Positions 1 to 7,208 of a stretch of 17,879 bases of DNA are shown here, in pieces. The number at the start of each line of letters is the position of its first letter. Position 1 is the first letter of the stretch. The DNA lies in NCBI GenBank assembly GCA_023132365.1, contig JAGLYJ010000017.1, positions 1-17,879 of the forward strand, in the 5' to 3' direction. The position numbers and the translations under genes were made by a program. A model generated the notes under the pieces. The model was not told the origin of the DNA. It did not search any database and saw nothing but the letters and a program-made list of their open reading frames with translations. Origin of the DNA: Mycoplasmatota bacterium (GTDB lineage: Bacteria > Bacillota_I > Bacilli_A > Izemoplasmatales > Hujiaoplasmataceae).

Positions 1-837
1 GGTTTCTCTGATTCCTGCGGTGTCTACAAGTTTTAAGATTATACCATCTAGATTTAATTCGGCTTCGATTAAATCTCTTGTTGTTCCTGATATTTCTGTA
101 ACTATGGCTTTGTCTTCCCGTAGCAAGGAATTTAGTATGCTAGATTTACCGACGTTCGGTTTCCCAACAATAACTGTTTTAATTCCGTCTCTAATGACTT
201 GTCCTGTATTTGACTCCTCTATTATATGGTTAATGTGAGATAGTAGTTTTTCTATTTTTGGCATGATAGTTTGAGTGGTTAATTGTTCTACATCATCATA
301 TTCTGGATAATCGATATTAACTTCAATATTCGCTATTATATCTAATATCTGTGCTTGTAGGTTGTCAATCAATTTATGAACATCCCCCCGCAACTGTTTG
401 TTGGCTAAACTCAATTGTTTATCAGTTTTAGCGTTAACGATATCCATAATGCTTTCAGCTTCAGTTAAATCTAATCTACCACTTAAATACGCTCTTCTAG
501 TAAACTCGCCGTTTTCAGCTAAACGTGCGCCATTTTTAATTAATAAATGTATAACTTCATTAGCAATAAAGTTACCACCGTGTGTAGATATTTCTATTAC
601 ATCTTCAGAGGTAAATGATTTTGGAGAACGATACAAAAAAATCATTACTTCATCAATGATTTTTTCTTCGTTATGGATGTACCCGTACTTTATTGTATGC
701 GATTCTGCATTCATTAAATCTGCACCTTTAAATATCTTACTTACGATTGAAAAAGTTTCGTCGCCAGAAACTCGAATAACGTTAATTGCGCTAACTCCAT
801 CTGCAGTTGTCTTTGCTACTATAGTATCAAATATCAT
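1..837 (-). CDS. mnmE: MnmE (TrmE), tRNA modification GTPase, 3' end cut off by window edge
   Basis: MnmE works with MnmG to make the (carboxymethyl)aminomethyl modification of U34 in tRNA anticodons. Reading the minus strand gives 279 residues without a stop, starting MIFDTIVAKTTADG. The N-terminal formyl-tetrahydrofolate-binding domain shows the family pattern VIRVSG and, later, THGGNFIANEV. The helical domain carries TRRAYLSGRLDLTEAES. The GTPase domain has G1 GKPNVGKSS at residues 225-233, G2 SGTTRD and G3 DTAG near the cut. G1 falls at the same position as in E. coli MnmE, which supports the chosen start. The remaining G4/G5 motifs and the C-terminal Cys motif lie outside the window. The start at 837 is preferred over an in-frame ATG at 849, because a GGTGAT ribosome site (847-842) sits 4 bases before it. 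It is transcribed divergently from the gene at 905. Family assignment is very secure. Confidence 0.96.
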   Translation of the reverse strand, partial: MIFDTIVAKTTADGVSAINVIRVSGDETFSIVSKIFKGADLMNAESHTIKYGYIHNEEKIIDEVMIFLYRSPKSFTSEDVIEISTHGGNFIANEVIHLLIKNGARLAENGEFTRRAYLSGRLDLTEAESIMDIVNAKTDKQLSLANKQLRGDVHKLIDNLQAQILDIIANIEVNIDYPEYDDVEQLTTQTIMPKIEKLLSHINHIIEESNTGQVIRDGIKTVIVGKPNVGKSSILNSLLREDKAIVTEISGTTRDLIEAELNLDGIILKLVDTAGIRET

Positions 838-841
838 ATCT

Positions 842-862
842 ATCACCATTAATATTTTAACA
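842..862 (-). promoter_or_regulatory. mnmE promoter (extended -10) and ribosome site, very short leader
   Basis: On the minus strand TG-T-TAAAAT (862-854) matches an extended -10 box. Transcription would be expected to start about seven bases on, near 847, which is where the GGTGAT ribosome site (847-842) begins. The leader would then be only about ten bases. No good -35 box is seen, which is normal for extended -10 promoters. Confidence 0.5.
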
Positions 863-881
863 TATTTTCTATAAAATATTG

Positions 882-900
882 TATAATACTTTTAGGTGAT
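882..900 (+). promoter_or_regulatory. Promoter (-10) and ribosome site for the gene at 905
   Basis: A perfect TATAAT lies at 882-887, with no convincing -35 box upstream in the AT-rich gap. The predicted transcription start near 894 coincides with the AGGTGAT ribosome site (894-900), four bases before the ATG at 905. This mirrors the arrangement of the divergent mnmE promoter, whose -10 lies only about 20 bases away. Confidence 0.5.
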
Positions 901-904
901 AATT

Positions 905-1387
905 ATGAGAACAACAAGAAAACCATTTAAATTCTATTTTTATATCTTTATATTTTCTGTAGTAATTGTGGCAGGATATTCATTGTATATGATATACTCC
1001 GAAGGCAAAAGTGTTAGCGATGTATATAACCTGTGGTTTATGCCGCCTATTTTTACAGGGTTTTATTATGGTAGTGATTTATTAATTGATAAATTTACTA
1101 ACCGTAAAAAGAAGATTAATTACGAAGCGAATTTTCTAGCTGAAATAAGTAAAAAAATGAATGAAGGCAAAGTTTTTTTAGTAGAAGAATTTAGAAGATT
1201 ACAAAATAATTATAAATTTCAAGAAGACTTAAAGAGAGCATATCAAATATATACAAATGGAGAAAGTGAAGTATTCACAATCGCAAAATTGGAGAAGAAA
1301 TATAGAAAAGACACAGTTGAATTTAAAGCAATGAAATATGTCGTAGAATATCTAAAAGAAAACCAAAAAAATACAGAAAGCAATTAG
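905..1387 (+). CDS. Small membrane protein of unknown function
   Basis: The product is 160 residues. A basic N-terminus (MRTTRKPFKF) is followed by a clear membrane helix at about residues 9-32. A second, weaker hydrophobic stretch lies at about 43-62, rich in Phe, Tyr and Gly. The remaining ~95 residues are charged and predicted helical, probably cytoplasmic, with many Lys and Glu. I recognise no family. The ATG at 905 is chosen over a GTG nine bases upstream, because that GTG lies inside the AGGTGAT ribosome site. The gene stands between mnmE and the dnaX operon with its own promoter, and the next promoter begins right at its stop. Function cannot be stated. Confidence 0.75.
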   Translation: MRTTRKPFKFYFYIFIFSVVIVAGYSLYMIYSEGKSVSDVYNLWFMPPIFTGFYYGSDLLIDKFTNRKKKINYEANFLAEISKKMNEGKVFLVEEFRRLQNNYKFQEDLKRAYQIYTNGESEVFTIAKLEKKYRKDTVEFKAMKYVVEYLKENQKNTESN

Positions 1388-1426
1388 AAAAAAACAACAA
1401 AATAGAGTATAATATATATGTAGGAG
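1384..1426 (+). promoter_or_regulatory. Promoter of the enzyme I-like/dnaX/ybaB/recR operon
   Basis: TATAAT at 1408-1413 has a weak -35 candidate, TTAGAA, at 1384-1389 (18-base spacer) that overlaps the stop codon of the preceding gene. A TAGGAG ribosome site follows at 1421-1426, twelve bases before the ATG at 1439, a rather long spacing. This is the only promoter-like site before the tightly packed operon that ends at 4918. Confidence 0.55.
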
Positions 1427-1438
1427 TACATATATTTT

Positions 1439-2158
1439 ATGGTGGTAAGCAAACAGATTATTAGTGGTGGAATTGCATATGGTAAAGCGATAATCTTTAA
1501 GAGAGAAGATTCGTATAAATGCTGCAATAATAACTACGATAATGAGTTATCTAAATTTATAAAATCTATTGCTAAAATCACTTTAGATATAGAAGACCAA
1601 ATAAATAAAAGTAAAGCTCAAATTAGCGAGAGAGTTTCAGAAATATTTGAAACGCATAAACTAATTGTGAATGATCCTGTTGTGATTGAAAATACAAAGG
1701 CTTCTATTAACGCAGGCGCCAATGCATTTAACGCTTATGATAAAGCGATAAAGGAAGTTCTAAATCAATTTAACAAAATTGATAATGAATATATGTTAGG
1801 TAGAATTATAGATATAATTGATGCTACTGACAGAGTTAAAGCAGAACTTAAAAACCAGAAATATAGCTTGGTTTTAGATGTTCAAGAACCAACAATATTA
1901 ATACTTAAAGATATAAGGCCAAGTGTTATATATGATGTGAAAAATATTAATGTAAAAGGGTTTATAGCAGAAAGTGGGTATTTCAATCAACACTCCGGCA
2001 TTATAGCGAGAACATTGAAAATACCAGGTATTGTACATGGCAATATATTTAATATAGTTAAAAGCAATGATTTTGTTTTAATAGATTGCTTAAAAGGTGA
2101 AATTCATGTAAATCCGAGTTCTAAAGTAATTTCAACTAAAATGGAGGAAAGCAGATGA
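1439..2158 (+). CDS. Stand-alone PTS enzyme I N-terminal-domain-like protein
   Basis: The 239-residue product matches the N-terminal half of PTS enzyme I (about 575 residues in full). It opens with the family's swivelling-domain strand (SGGIAYGKAIIF). A helical HPr-binding-like region follows at about 35-140, including the EIFETHKLIVNDP pattern. It then returns to the phosphohistidine domain. The segment HSGIIARTLKIPGIV places His185 where the phosphorylated His (189 in E. coli) sits, although the usual Gly-Gly-x-Thr-Ser before it is changed to Tyr-Phe-Asn-Gln. The whole C-terminal PEP-binding barrel is absent, and the protein ends naturally in TGA overlapping the dnaX start (ATGA). It therefore cannot autophosphorylate from PEP alone. 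In known enzyme I the isolated N-domain can still exchange phosphate with HPr, so a regulatory or relay role is possible but inferred. Translational coupling to dnaX is clear. Confidence 0.75.
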   Translation: MVVSKQIISGGIAYGKAIIFKREDSYKCCNNNYDNELSKFIKSIAKITLDIEDQINKSKAQISERVSEIFETHKLIVNDPVVIENTKASINAGANAFNAYDKAIKEVLNQFNKIDNEYMLGRIIDIIDATDRVKAELKNQKYSLVLDVQEPTILILKDIRPSVIYDVKNINVKGFIAESGYFNQHSGIIARTLKIPGIVHGNIFNIVKSNDFVLIDCLKGEIHVNPSSKVISTKMEESR

Positions 2159-3999
2159 GTTATAAAGCGTTATATAGAACATATAGACCACAGGACTTTA
2201 ATGAAGTGGCTGGTCAAACACATATAACTACAACATTGAAGAACGCATTAGCTAACGACAAGGTGGCTCATGCTTATTTGTTTAGCGGCCCGAGAGGAAC
2301 CGGGAAAACATCGATAGCTAAGATTTTTGCGAAAACAATTAACTGTATTCACGCTCCCACAGATAATCCATGTAACGTTTGTGAAAATTGTACAGGAATT
2401 CAAAGTGGACTTATAAGTGATATTATTGAAATAGATGCTGCGAGTAATAACGGAGTAGATGAAATTAGAGAGATTAGAGATAAGGTAAAGTATTTACCTG
2501 GTTATGTTAAATATAAAGTTTACATAATTGATGAAGTTCACATGTTAAGTATTGGTGCATTTAATGCTTTGCTTAAAACATTAGAAGAACCCCCTCAACA
2601 TGTTATCTTTATATTGTGTACGACTGAACCTCAAAAAATACCTTTAACAATTCATTCGAGATGTCAAAGGTTTGATTTTAAAGCGATTACATCTATTGAT
2701 ATGATTGCAAAACTAAAAGAAATTGTTGAAAGCGAAAAAATTGACATTGAAGATGAGGCGTTGAGTCAAATAGCTATACACGCCGAAGGCGGGTTAAGAG
2801 ATGCAATAAGTTTGTTAGATCAAGCTCGCGCATATAGCCCTGAACATATATCGGTTCAAGATGTTAATCAAATCTCAGGAGCAGTTTCTACTGAAATGCA
2901 ATTAGGACTAGCAGAAGCCTTGATGCAGGGAAATTCCACTAAGGCAATAGAACTATTAAATAGCTTAATTACTGAAGGCAAAGAAGTGAAAAAGATTAAT
3001 CTAAACTTGATTGAATTTTTCAGAGACGTTTTAATGATAAAAAACTTAAGGAATTTAGATGAAAATAACAATTTATATAAGAATGAGAAGTTTGTTCAGC
3101 TTTCTAAGATGATTAGCAATAATGTTACTTTTTATATATTGGATATTTTAAATAAAGCGGCCAATGATATTAAATGGAGTAGTAGTCCAAAAATATTTCT
3201 GGAGTTAGCGTTTATCAAAATTTCAGATAACGAAATCAGTAGTGATACTAAAATAATTTCCATGATTGATGATCTCGAAAGCCGTGTAATAGAAATCGAG
3301 AAAATTAAAGATGATATAGTAAAATATAAAGAAAAAGAGTCAGAAAATTTAATTTCAGAAATAGTTAACAAAGCTGAAGAAACAGAAGATAAAGATATTT
3401 TGGAAGATGTAGAGATAGAAGAGGTAATCAAACCTATTCAAGTTGAAGAAGATAAGTCAAAGGAAATTATCGAAAAGGAAACAACCGATGATATTGATGC
3501 TACATATTCAATTGATTTTGTAGAAAATATATTAAATAACGGTAATAGGGAAGATAAGGCATTATTGATTAATTCTTGGCAAAAAATAAGTAGAGCATTC
3601 AATAACGAGGAAGAGAAACATTTAGCTCAAATTTTGGAAACGGGACGAATAGTAGCAAGTTCGTATAATGGCATAATAATAACTTTTCCTAGTGTATCCA
3701 TATGTAATCGTTTGATGGTTCCGAGCAATAAAAAGCAAGTGAAAAATATAATAAGAAATCATTATGACAGAGAGATTGATTATATAGCATTACCTGAAAC
3801 TGTTTTTGAGGATATAGCAAATGAATTTAGGACGCTTTGGAACCAAAATAAAGGCGGTTATATTAAACTCTCTAAAATAAAAAACGAAGGATTAACAAAT
3901 GTTTCTGAAGAAGAAGATTCTACTGAAACAAAATTACAGCCAAGCATTGTTACTGATGCTATAGATTTATTTGGTGACATTGTTGAAGTAAAAAAATAG
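2155..3999 (+). CDS. dnaX: DNA polymerase III subunit gamma/tau
   Basis: DnaX is the ATPase of the clamp loader, which loads the sliding clamp and joins polymerase III to the helicase. The 614-residue product has Walker A GPRGTGKT (44-51), four zinc ligands Cys63, Cys72, Cys75 and Cys78, Walker B ending DEVH (125-128), sensor 1 around CTTEP (154-158) and the SRC finger (167-169). Domain III follows. Residues ~370-470 are a Glu/Lys/Asp-rich linker, then a C-terminal tau-type domain. The start overlaps the previous stop (ATGA) and has GGAGG eight bases upstream at 2143-2147. The next gene, ybaB, begins 11 bases after the TAG stop, the common bacterial dnaX-ybaB-recR order. I see no convincing frameshift signal for a shorter gamma form. 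Confidence 0.97.
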   Translation: MSYKALYRTYRPQDFNEVAGQTHITTTLKNALANDKVAHAYLFSGPRGTGKTSIAKIFAKTINCIHAPTDNPCNVCENCTGIQSGLISDIIEIDAASNNGVDEIREIRDKVKYLPGYVKYKVYIIDEVHMLSIGAFNALLKTLEEPPQHVIFILCTTEPQKIPLTIHSRCQRFDFKAITSIDMIAKLKEIVESEKIDIEDEALSQIAIHAEGGLRDAISLLDQARAYSPEHISVQDVNQISGAVSTEMQLGLAEALMQGNSTKAIELLNSLITEGKEVKKINLNLIEFFRDVLMIKNLRNLDENNNLYKNEKFVQLSKMISNNVTFYILDILNKAANDIKWSSSPKIFLELAFIKISDNEISSDTKIISMIDDLESRVIEIEKIKDDIVKYKEKESENLISEIVNKAEETEDKDILEDVEIEEVIKPIQVEEDKSKEIIEKETTDDIDATYSIDFVENILNNGNREDKALLINSWQKISRAFNNEEEKHLAQILETGRIVASSYNGIIITFPSVSICNRLMVPSNKKQVKNIIRNHYDREIDYIALPETVFEDIANEFRTLWNQNKGGYIKLSKIKNEGLTNVSEEEDSTETKLQPSIVTDAIDLFGDIVEVKK

Positions 4000-4010
4000 G
4001 AGGAATACAA

Positions 4011-4319
4011 ATGATTAATCCGCAAATGTTAAAACAGATTAGAAAGATGCAAGAAGACATAAAAAAAGTTCAAGCAGAAATAAATGCTTCAACATTTTAT
4101 GGTCAAGCAGGTGGGTCAGTTGTTAAAGTAGCAGTTAAAGGAACAAAAAAAGTTGAATCAATTGAAATTAAGAAAGATGAATTTGATTTGAGTGATGTTG
4201 AAATGTTGCAAGATCTAATTGTTGCAGCCTTAAATGATGCTTTTAATAAGGTTGATAAAGAATTAGAAGAAACATTAGGTTCAGTCACAAAAGGTATGAA
4301 CATACCAGGGATGTTTTAA
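4011..4319 (+). CDS. ybaB: YbaB/EbfC family nucleoid-associated protein
   Basis: The 102-residue product is a typical full-length YbaB/EbfC protein, a small dimeric DNA-binding protein usually encoded between dnaX and recR. Recognition rests on the Met-rich helical N-terminus (MINPQMLKQIRKMQEDIKKV), the central strand pattern GSVVKVAVKGTKKVESIEI, and the C-terminal helix LQDLIVAALNDAFNKV followed by a Gly-Met-Pro-Gly-type tail ending GMF. A strong GGAGG ribosome site overlaps the dnaX stop codon. Its TAA stop shares a base with the ATG of recR, so the two are probably translationally coupled. The family is thought to act in nucleoid organisation or recombinational repair, and its exact role here is not shown by the sequence. 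Confidence 0.95.
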   Translation: MINPQMLKQIRKMQEDIKKVQAEINASTFYGQAGGSVVKVAVKGTKKVESIEIKKDEFDLSDVEMLQDLIVAALNDAFNKVDKELEETLGSVTKGMNIPGMF

Positions 4320-4918
4320 TGATATTACCAAAAGCAATTGAAGATTTAATTATTGAATTTATGAAATACCCAGGTGTTGGAAGAAAAACAGCTGAGAGAT
4401 TTGCACTATATACAGTGGAAAAACTATCCGAGGAAGATGTGGATAATTTTTCACTTGCCATTAATAATTTGAAGAAGAAAATTCATCACTGCAGAACTTG
4501 TGGCCACTTAACTGATCAAGATATTTGTGAAGTTTGTAGTAATTTAAATAGAGATGAATCATTATTATTGGTTGTTGAATCTCCTAAAGACGTATTTGCA
4601 ATTGAAAAATCAGGAGAATATAAAGGATATTATCATGTCTTAAACGGAGTTATATCTCCTATGGACGGATACGGTCCAGATGATATTAATTTATCTACTT
4701 TGTGGACAAGAATTACAGATAATAAAGTTAAAGAGATTATTATTGCAACATCTTCAACACAAGAAGGCGAAACAACAGCGCTTTATATAAACCGAGTTTT
4801 AAAAGATATAGATATAGAAGTGACAAGAATTGGATATGGAGTTCCTGTTGGATTAAACTTAGAATATGCAGATGATTTAACATTATCAAAGGCAATAGAA
4901 AATAGAAGAAAAATATAA
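4319..4918 (+). CDS. recR: Recombination mediator protein RecR
   Basis: RecR acts with RecO (and RecF) to load RecA on gapped DNA coated by SSB. The 199-residue length is standard. In order it shows a helix-hairpin-helix (YPGVGRKTAER, residues 17-27), a four-cysteine zinc finger (Cys58, Cys61, Cys70, Cys73), a Toprim domain with the acidic Glu87 in LLLVVESPKDV and the conserved HVLNGVISPMDGYGPDDI, and the C-terminal GVPVGLNLEYADDLTL. All key positions are present. Its ATG overlaps the stop of ybaB, and no good separate ribosome site is seen, so translation probably depends on ybaB. It is the last gene of the operon starting at 1439; a separate promoter follows at 4973. Confidence 0.97.
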   Translation: MILPKAIEDLIIEFMKYPGVGRKTAERFALYTVEKLSEEDVDNFSLAINNLKKKIHHCRTCGHLTDQDICEVCSNLNRDESLLLVVESPKDVFAIEKSGEYKGYYHVLNGVISPMDGYGPDDINLSTLWTRITDNKVKEIIIATSSTQEGETTALYINRVLKDIDIEVTRIGYGVPVGLNLEYADDLTLSKAIENRRKI

Positions 4919-4921
4919 AAA

Positions 4922-4950
4922 GAAAAAAGCGAAATATTTGGACTTTTTTG
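4922..4950 (+). terminator. Weak terminator-like hairpin after recR
   Basis: AAAAAAG (4923-4929) can pair with CTTTTTT (4943-4949) around a 13-base loop. The stem is almost entirely A-T and the T-run is part of the stem, so it is a poor intrinsic terminator. Its position between recR and a new promoter is the main support. Confidence 0.25.
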
Positions 4951-5004
4951 CTAAAATATATTATTATTATGTTATAATAATAGTTACGAATATTATGGGG
5001 AGGG
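4948..5004 (+). promoter_or_regulatory. Promoter (extended -10) and strong ribosome site for the gene at 5011
   Basis: TG-T-TATAAT (4970-4978) is a near-ideal extended -10 box, with a possible -35 TTGCTA at 4948-4953 (19-base spacer). A G-rich ribosome site, GGGGAGGG (4997-5004), lies six bases before the ATG at 5011. It is the best-formed promoter in the window. Confidence 0.7.
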
Positions 5005-5010
5005 ATTACA

Positions 5011-5316
5011 ATGTTTAATATCTTATTTAGAACTTCGGCTATAACGGATACAATTTCTGACTTTGTTGAACCATATATAACGCAAGTATTAGATTTGTTA
5101 AATGGATTTGAACCATGGATGCTAGCGGTGATTTTATTAGGTTTGGCTATATTTATTATAATTGGACTAGTAGTGTTTATTAAAAAGTTTATCAAATTAT
5201 TTTTGGTTCTAGCTATTATTGGCGGAATCGCATATGTATTATATACTCAAGGATACTTAGATAGTATTTTAGGCAATTTAGGTGCTTATATAACGAGCAT
5301 ATTTATTGCTATGTAA
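5011..5316 (+). CDS. Small two-helix membrane protein of unknown function
   Basis: The product is 101 residues. Its N-terminal ~30 residues look amphipathic (TSAITDTISDFVEPYITQVL). Two strong membrane helices follow at about 34-57 and 61-80, separated only by a Lys-Lys-Phe-Ile-Lys turn, and then a short, mildly hydrophobic tail. The very short basic loop suggests a helical hairpin with both ends on the outer side and the lysines in the cytoplasm. I recognise no family. It is a single-gene unit: a strong extended -10 promoter and ribosome site precede it, and a probable intrinsic terminator begins right after its TAA. The strong expression signals make a genuine gene very likely despite its size. 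Confidence 0.8.
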   Translation: MFNILFRTSAITDTISDFVEPYITQVLDLLNGFEPWMLAVILLGLAIFIIIGLVVFIKKFIKLFLVLAIIGGIAYVLYTQGYLDSILGNLGAYITSIFIAM

Positions 5317-5320
5317 AAAA

Positions 5321-5359
5321 AATAAAGGAGTGCCATATAAGTGGGTTTCCTTTTTTTTT
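5321..5359 (+). terminator. Intrinsic terminator after the small membrane protein
   Basis: AAAGGA (5324-5329) pairs with TCCTTT (5348-5353), with a few extra inner G-C pairs possible (CC 5333-5334 with GG 5343-5344). A run of nine or more T follows at 5351-5359. It separates the 5011 gene from the promoter near 5420. Confidence 0.6.
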
Positions 5360-5396
5360 CTAAATTTTTGGTAGGGTTATCATTTAAACTAATTCC

Positions 5397-5440
5397 TATC
5401 AATTAAGTTTAACTTAATTTATAGTGTTCACCTGGAAAGG
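5397..5440 (+). promoter_or_regulatory. Promoter with palindromic operator candidate for the nuclease lipoprotein
   Basis: A perfect inverted repeat, AATTAAGTT-T-AACTTAATT, occupies 5401-5419. It abuts a -10-like TATAGT at 5420-5425, and a poor -35-like TATCAA lies at 5397-5402. The palindrome therefore fills the promoter spacer, where a repressor would block polymerase. The ribosome site GGAAAGG is at 5434-5440, ten bases before the ATG at 5451. The palindrome itself is certain, but its operator role is inferred. Confidence 0.5.
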
Positions 5441-5450
5441 ATTTTGTTTT

Positions 5451-7208
5451 ATGTTTAAAAAATTCATTTATTTAATATTATTTGTGTCTTTGTCTATTTT
5501 AATGGTTTCTTGTGGTGAAACTACAACCTTAACAGAAAGCACAACTGAATCAGATAACACAACCACGGCGGAAGTAATAACATTACCTGATTTAAGTGGA
5601 TATTCAAAAAGTGAAATTATTTCCGAATTAAACTCTTTAGATATTGATTACATTTTTGAATATGAAACCAATCAAGACATAGATGAGGATTATTTTATTA
5701 ATTATGGCGGAGAAGACCAAAGTGGAATGACTATTAGTGAAGACCACGAAGTTGTAATTATAATAGCGACTAGCAAGTTGATTTTGCCCGATTTATTAGG
5801 TGAAAATCAACTAGAGATGTACCAAATTTTACAAGCTTTAAATATTCAGTTTGTTATTGAAATCGTTACAGATAACACAGTTGCTGATCAAACATTTAGT
5901 TCTTATGGCTCTGGTTTAGTAACTGGAGACTTAGTGCCATCTAGTTATGAAGTAACGGTTAATTTAGGTTATAATTCTGCTACACTACCTGTTTTAACAG
6001 GTAAAATAAAAGAAGAAATTATAAAAATTTTAACTCAAGAAAACATTCTATATGAATTTGCATATATAGTTAATGACAGTTATTCTGAAGATAGTTTTGA
6101 AAGTTACGAAGGCGCAGAAGCTGGAGATTTTTATGAAGAAGGTGTAGTTACTATTAATCTTTATAAAAATACATTTACCGATAATGAGACAAGTTTGATT
6201 ATTTCTAAGTATGTTGATGGTGGAGATGCTACAAACGATCAAGCAATCGAAATTTATAACCCCACAACATCGAGCATAGATTTATCAAGATATCACTTGG
6301 CAATATATAAGAACGGATCTTTAAGTATAACTTATCAAATTGAGTTTGATGATATAGATTTAGCGCCGGGAGAAACATACGTTATTGCTAATAATCTAGC
6401 AAACGGAAATATTCAAGTTGCAGCCGATAAACTATCAGAAGATTTGCTTTTTGATGGGAACGATACTATTCAATTATGCTACGAAAATGGAACGTATATA
6501 GATACTATTTACAGCATTGGTAATAGAGATTACGTTATGGATAACGAAGTTTTTATTAGAATAGAAACCGTTGTTAGCGGAACTAGAGAATATATTTTTA
6601 ATCAATGGTACGGTTTTGTTCCAACATATGTTGGCGTTTTAGGTACACATCCAGTTGGAATTCCAACTCAAATTGATATTGAAATTACAACAAGAGATTT
6701 TTATGATCCGCTAGGAGGAATGGATTTAGTTACTTTAGTTTATATAAATGATGGAGATACAGCATCATTCACTCCTGGGTTTTTAGATGATGAACGCGTA
6801 AGGTTCTTAGGTGTTGATACACCAGAAACTTGGCCGGAGGTTCAGGCTTGGGGACAAGAAGGTAAAGATTATACGACATTAATTTTAAATAACGCCGTAA
6901 ATATTTATATCCAAAGCGATCCAGAAGCTGGATACACAGAAACTTATGGTAGACATTTAGGCTTAGTTTGGGTTGACCTTGGTGAAACGGGATTAACAAT
7001 CGATATTTTAAATAGCGATTCTGAAGTAATGCGAACAGAACATTTATCTGGTTGGATATTATTGAATTATCACTTAGTACTTAATGGTTATTCATATAAC
7101 TATTATGGTAGTGATTCTGAACTGGTATTTAATGATCGTTATTTAGTAAGGTGGTTCCAAGAAGCTGAGAAGTTCGCCGCCGATAACGGGTTAGGAATTC
7201 ATGAATGA
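5451..7208 (+). CDS. Surface lipoprotein nuclease: PASTA-like repeats, lamin-tail domain, SNase domain
   Basis: The product is 585 residues and probably a membrane-anchored, calcium-dependent nuclease acting outside the cell. It has a lipoprotein signal ending LMVSC (Cys21) and a Thr/Ser/Glu-rich linker. Three PASTA-like repeats follow at about 43-107, 109-175 and 178-240, each beginning LPxLxG. A lamin-tail-like domain lies at about 248-355 (AIEIYNPTTSSIDLSRYHLA, then LAPGETYVIAN). A thermonuclease domain runs from about 425 to 585. Residues equivalent to staphylococcal nuclease Asp21, Arg35, Asp40, Glu43 and Arg87 are all present as Asp436, Arg451, Asp456, Glu459 and Arg501 (RVRFLGVDTPE; YGRHLG). 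The ATG at 5451 follows GGAAAGG; an upstream in-frame GTG at 5424 is rejected. Its TGA overlaps the next start (ATGA). PASTA domains normally bind peptidoglycan, which is odd if the host lacks a wall; here they may be spacers or ligand binders. Confidence 0.88.
   Translation: MFKKFIYLILFVSLSILMVSCGETTTLTESTTESDNTTTAEVITLPDLSGYSKSEIISELNSLDIDYIFEYETNQDIDEDYFINYGGEDQSGMTISEDHEVVIIIATSKLILPDLLGENQLEMYQILQALNIQFVIEIVTDNTVADQTFSSYGSGLVTGDLVPSSYEVTVNLGYNSATLPVLTGKIKEEIIKILTQENILYEFAYIVNDSYSEDSFESYEGAEAGDFYEEGVVTINLYKNTFTDNETSLIISKYVDGGDATNDQAIEIYNPTTSSIDLSRYHLAIYKNGSLSITYQIEFDDIDLAPGETYVIANNLANGNIQVAADKLSEDLLFDGNDTIQLCYENGTYIDTIYSIGNRDYVMDNEVFIRIETVVSGTREYIFNQWYGFVPTYVGVLGTHPVGIPTQIDIEITTRDFYDPLGGMDLVTLVYINDGDTASFTPGFLDDERVRFLGVDTPETWPEVQAWGQEGKDYTTLILNNAVNIYIQSDPEAGYTETYGRHLGLVWVDLGETGLTIDILNSDSEVMRTEHLSGWILLNYHLVLNGYSYNYYGSDSELVFNDRYLVRWFQEAEKFAADNGLGIHE

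Noticed and set aside
398..874. Plus-strand 158-codon open frame opposite mnmE
   Set aside because: The minus strand encodes clear MnmE motifs across this span; the plus frame has no ribosome site and is a shadow.
3039..3045. A AAA AAC heptamer in correct phase inside dnaX, a possible -1 frameshift giving a shorter gamma subunit
   Set aside because: The shifted frame stops at 3060-3062, giving a ~300-residue product cut inside domain III, shorter than functional gamma forms. I see no stimulating hairpin or upstream ribosome-like element, and A-runs are common in this DNA.
5424..5450. Upstream GTG start adding nine residues to the nuclease lipoprotein
   Set aside because: The extension would include the ribosome site GGAAAGG and spoil the short basic start of the signal peptide; ATG at 5451 fits better.
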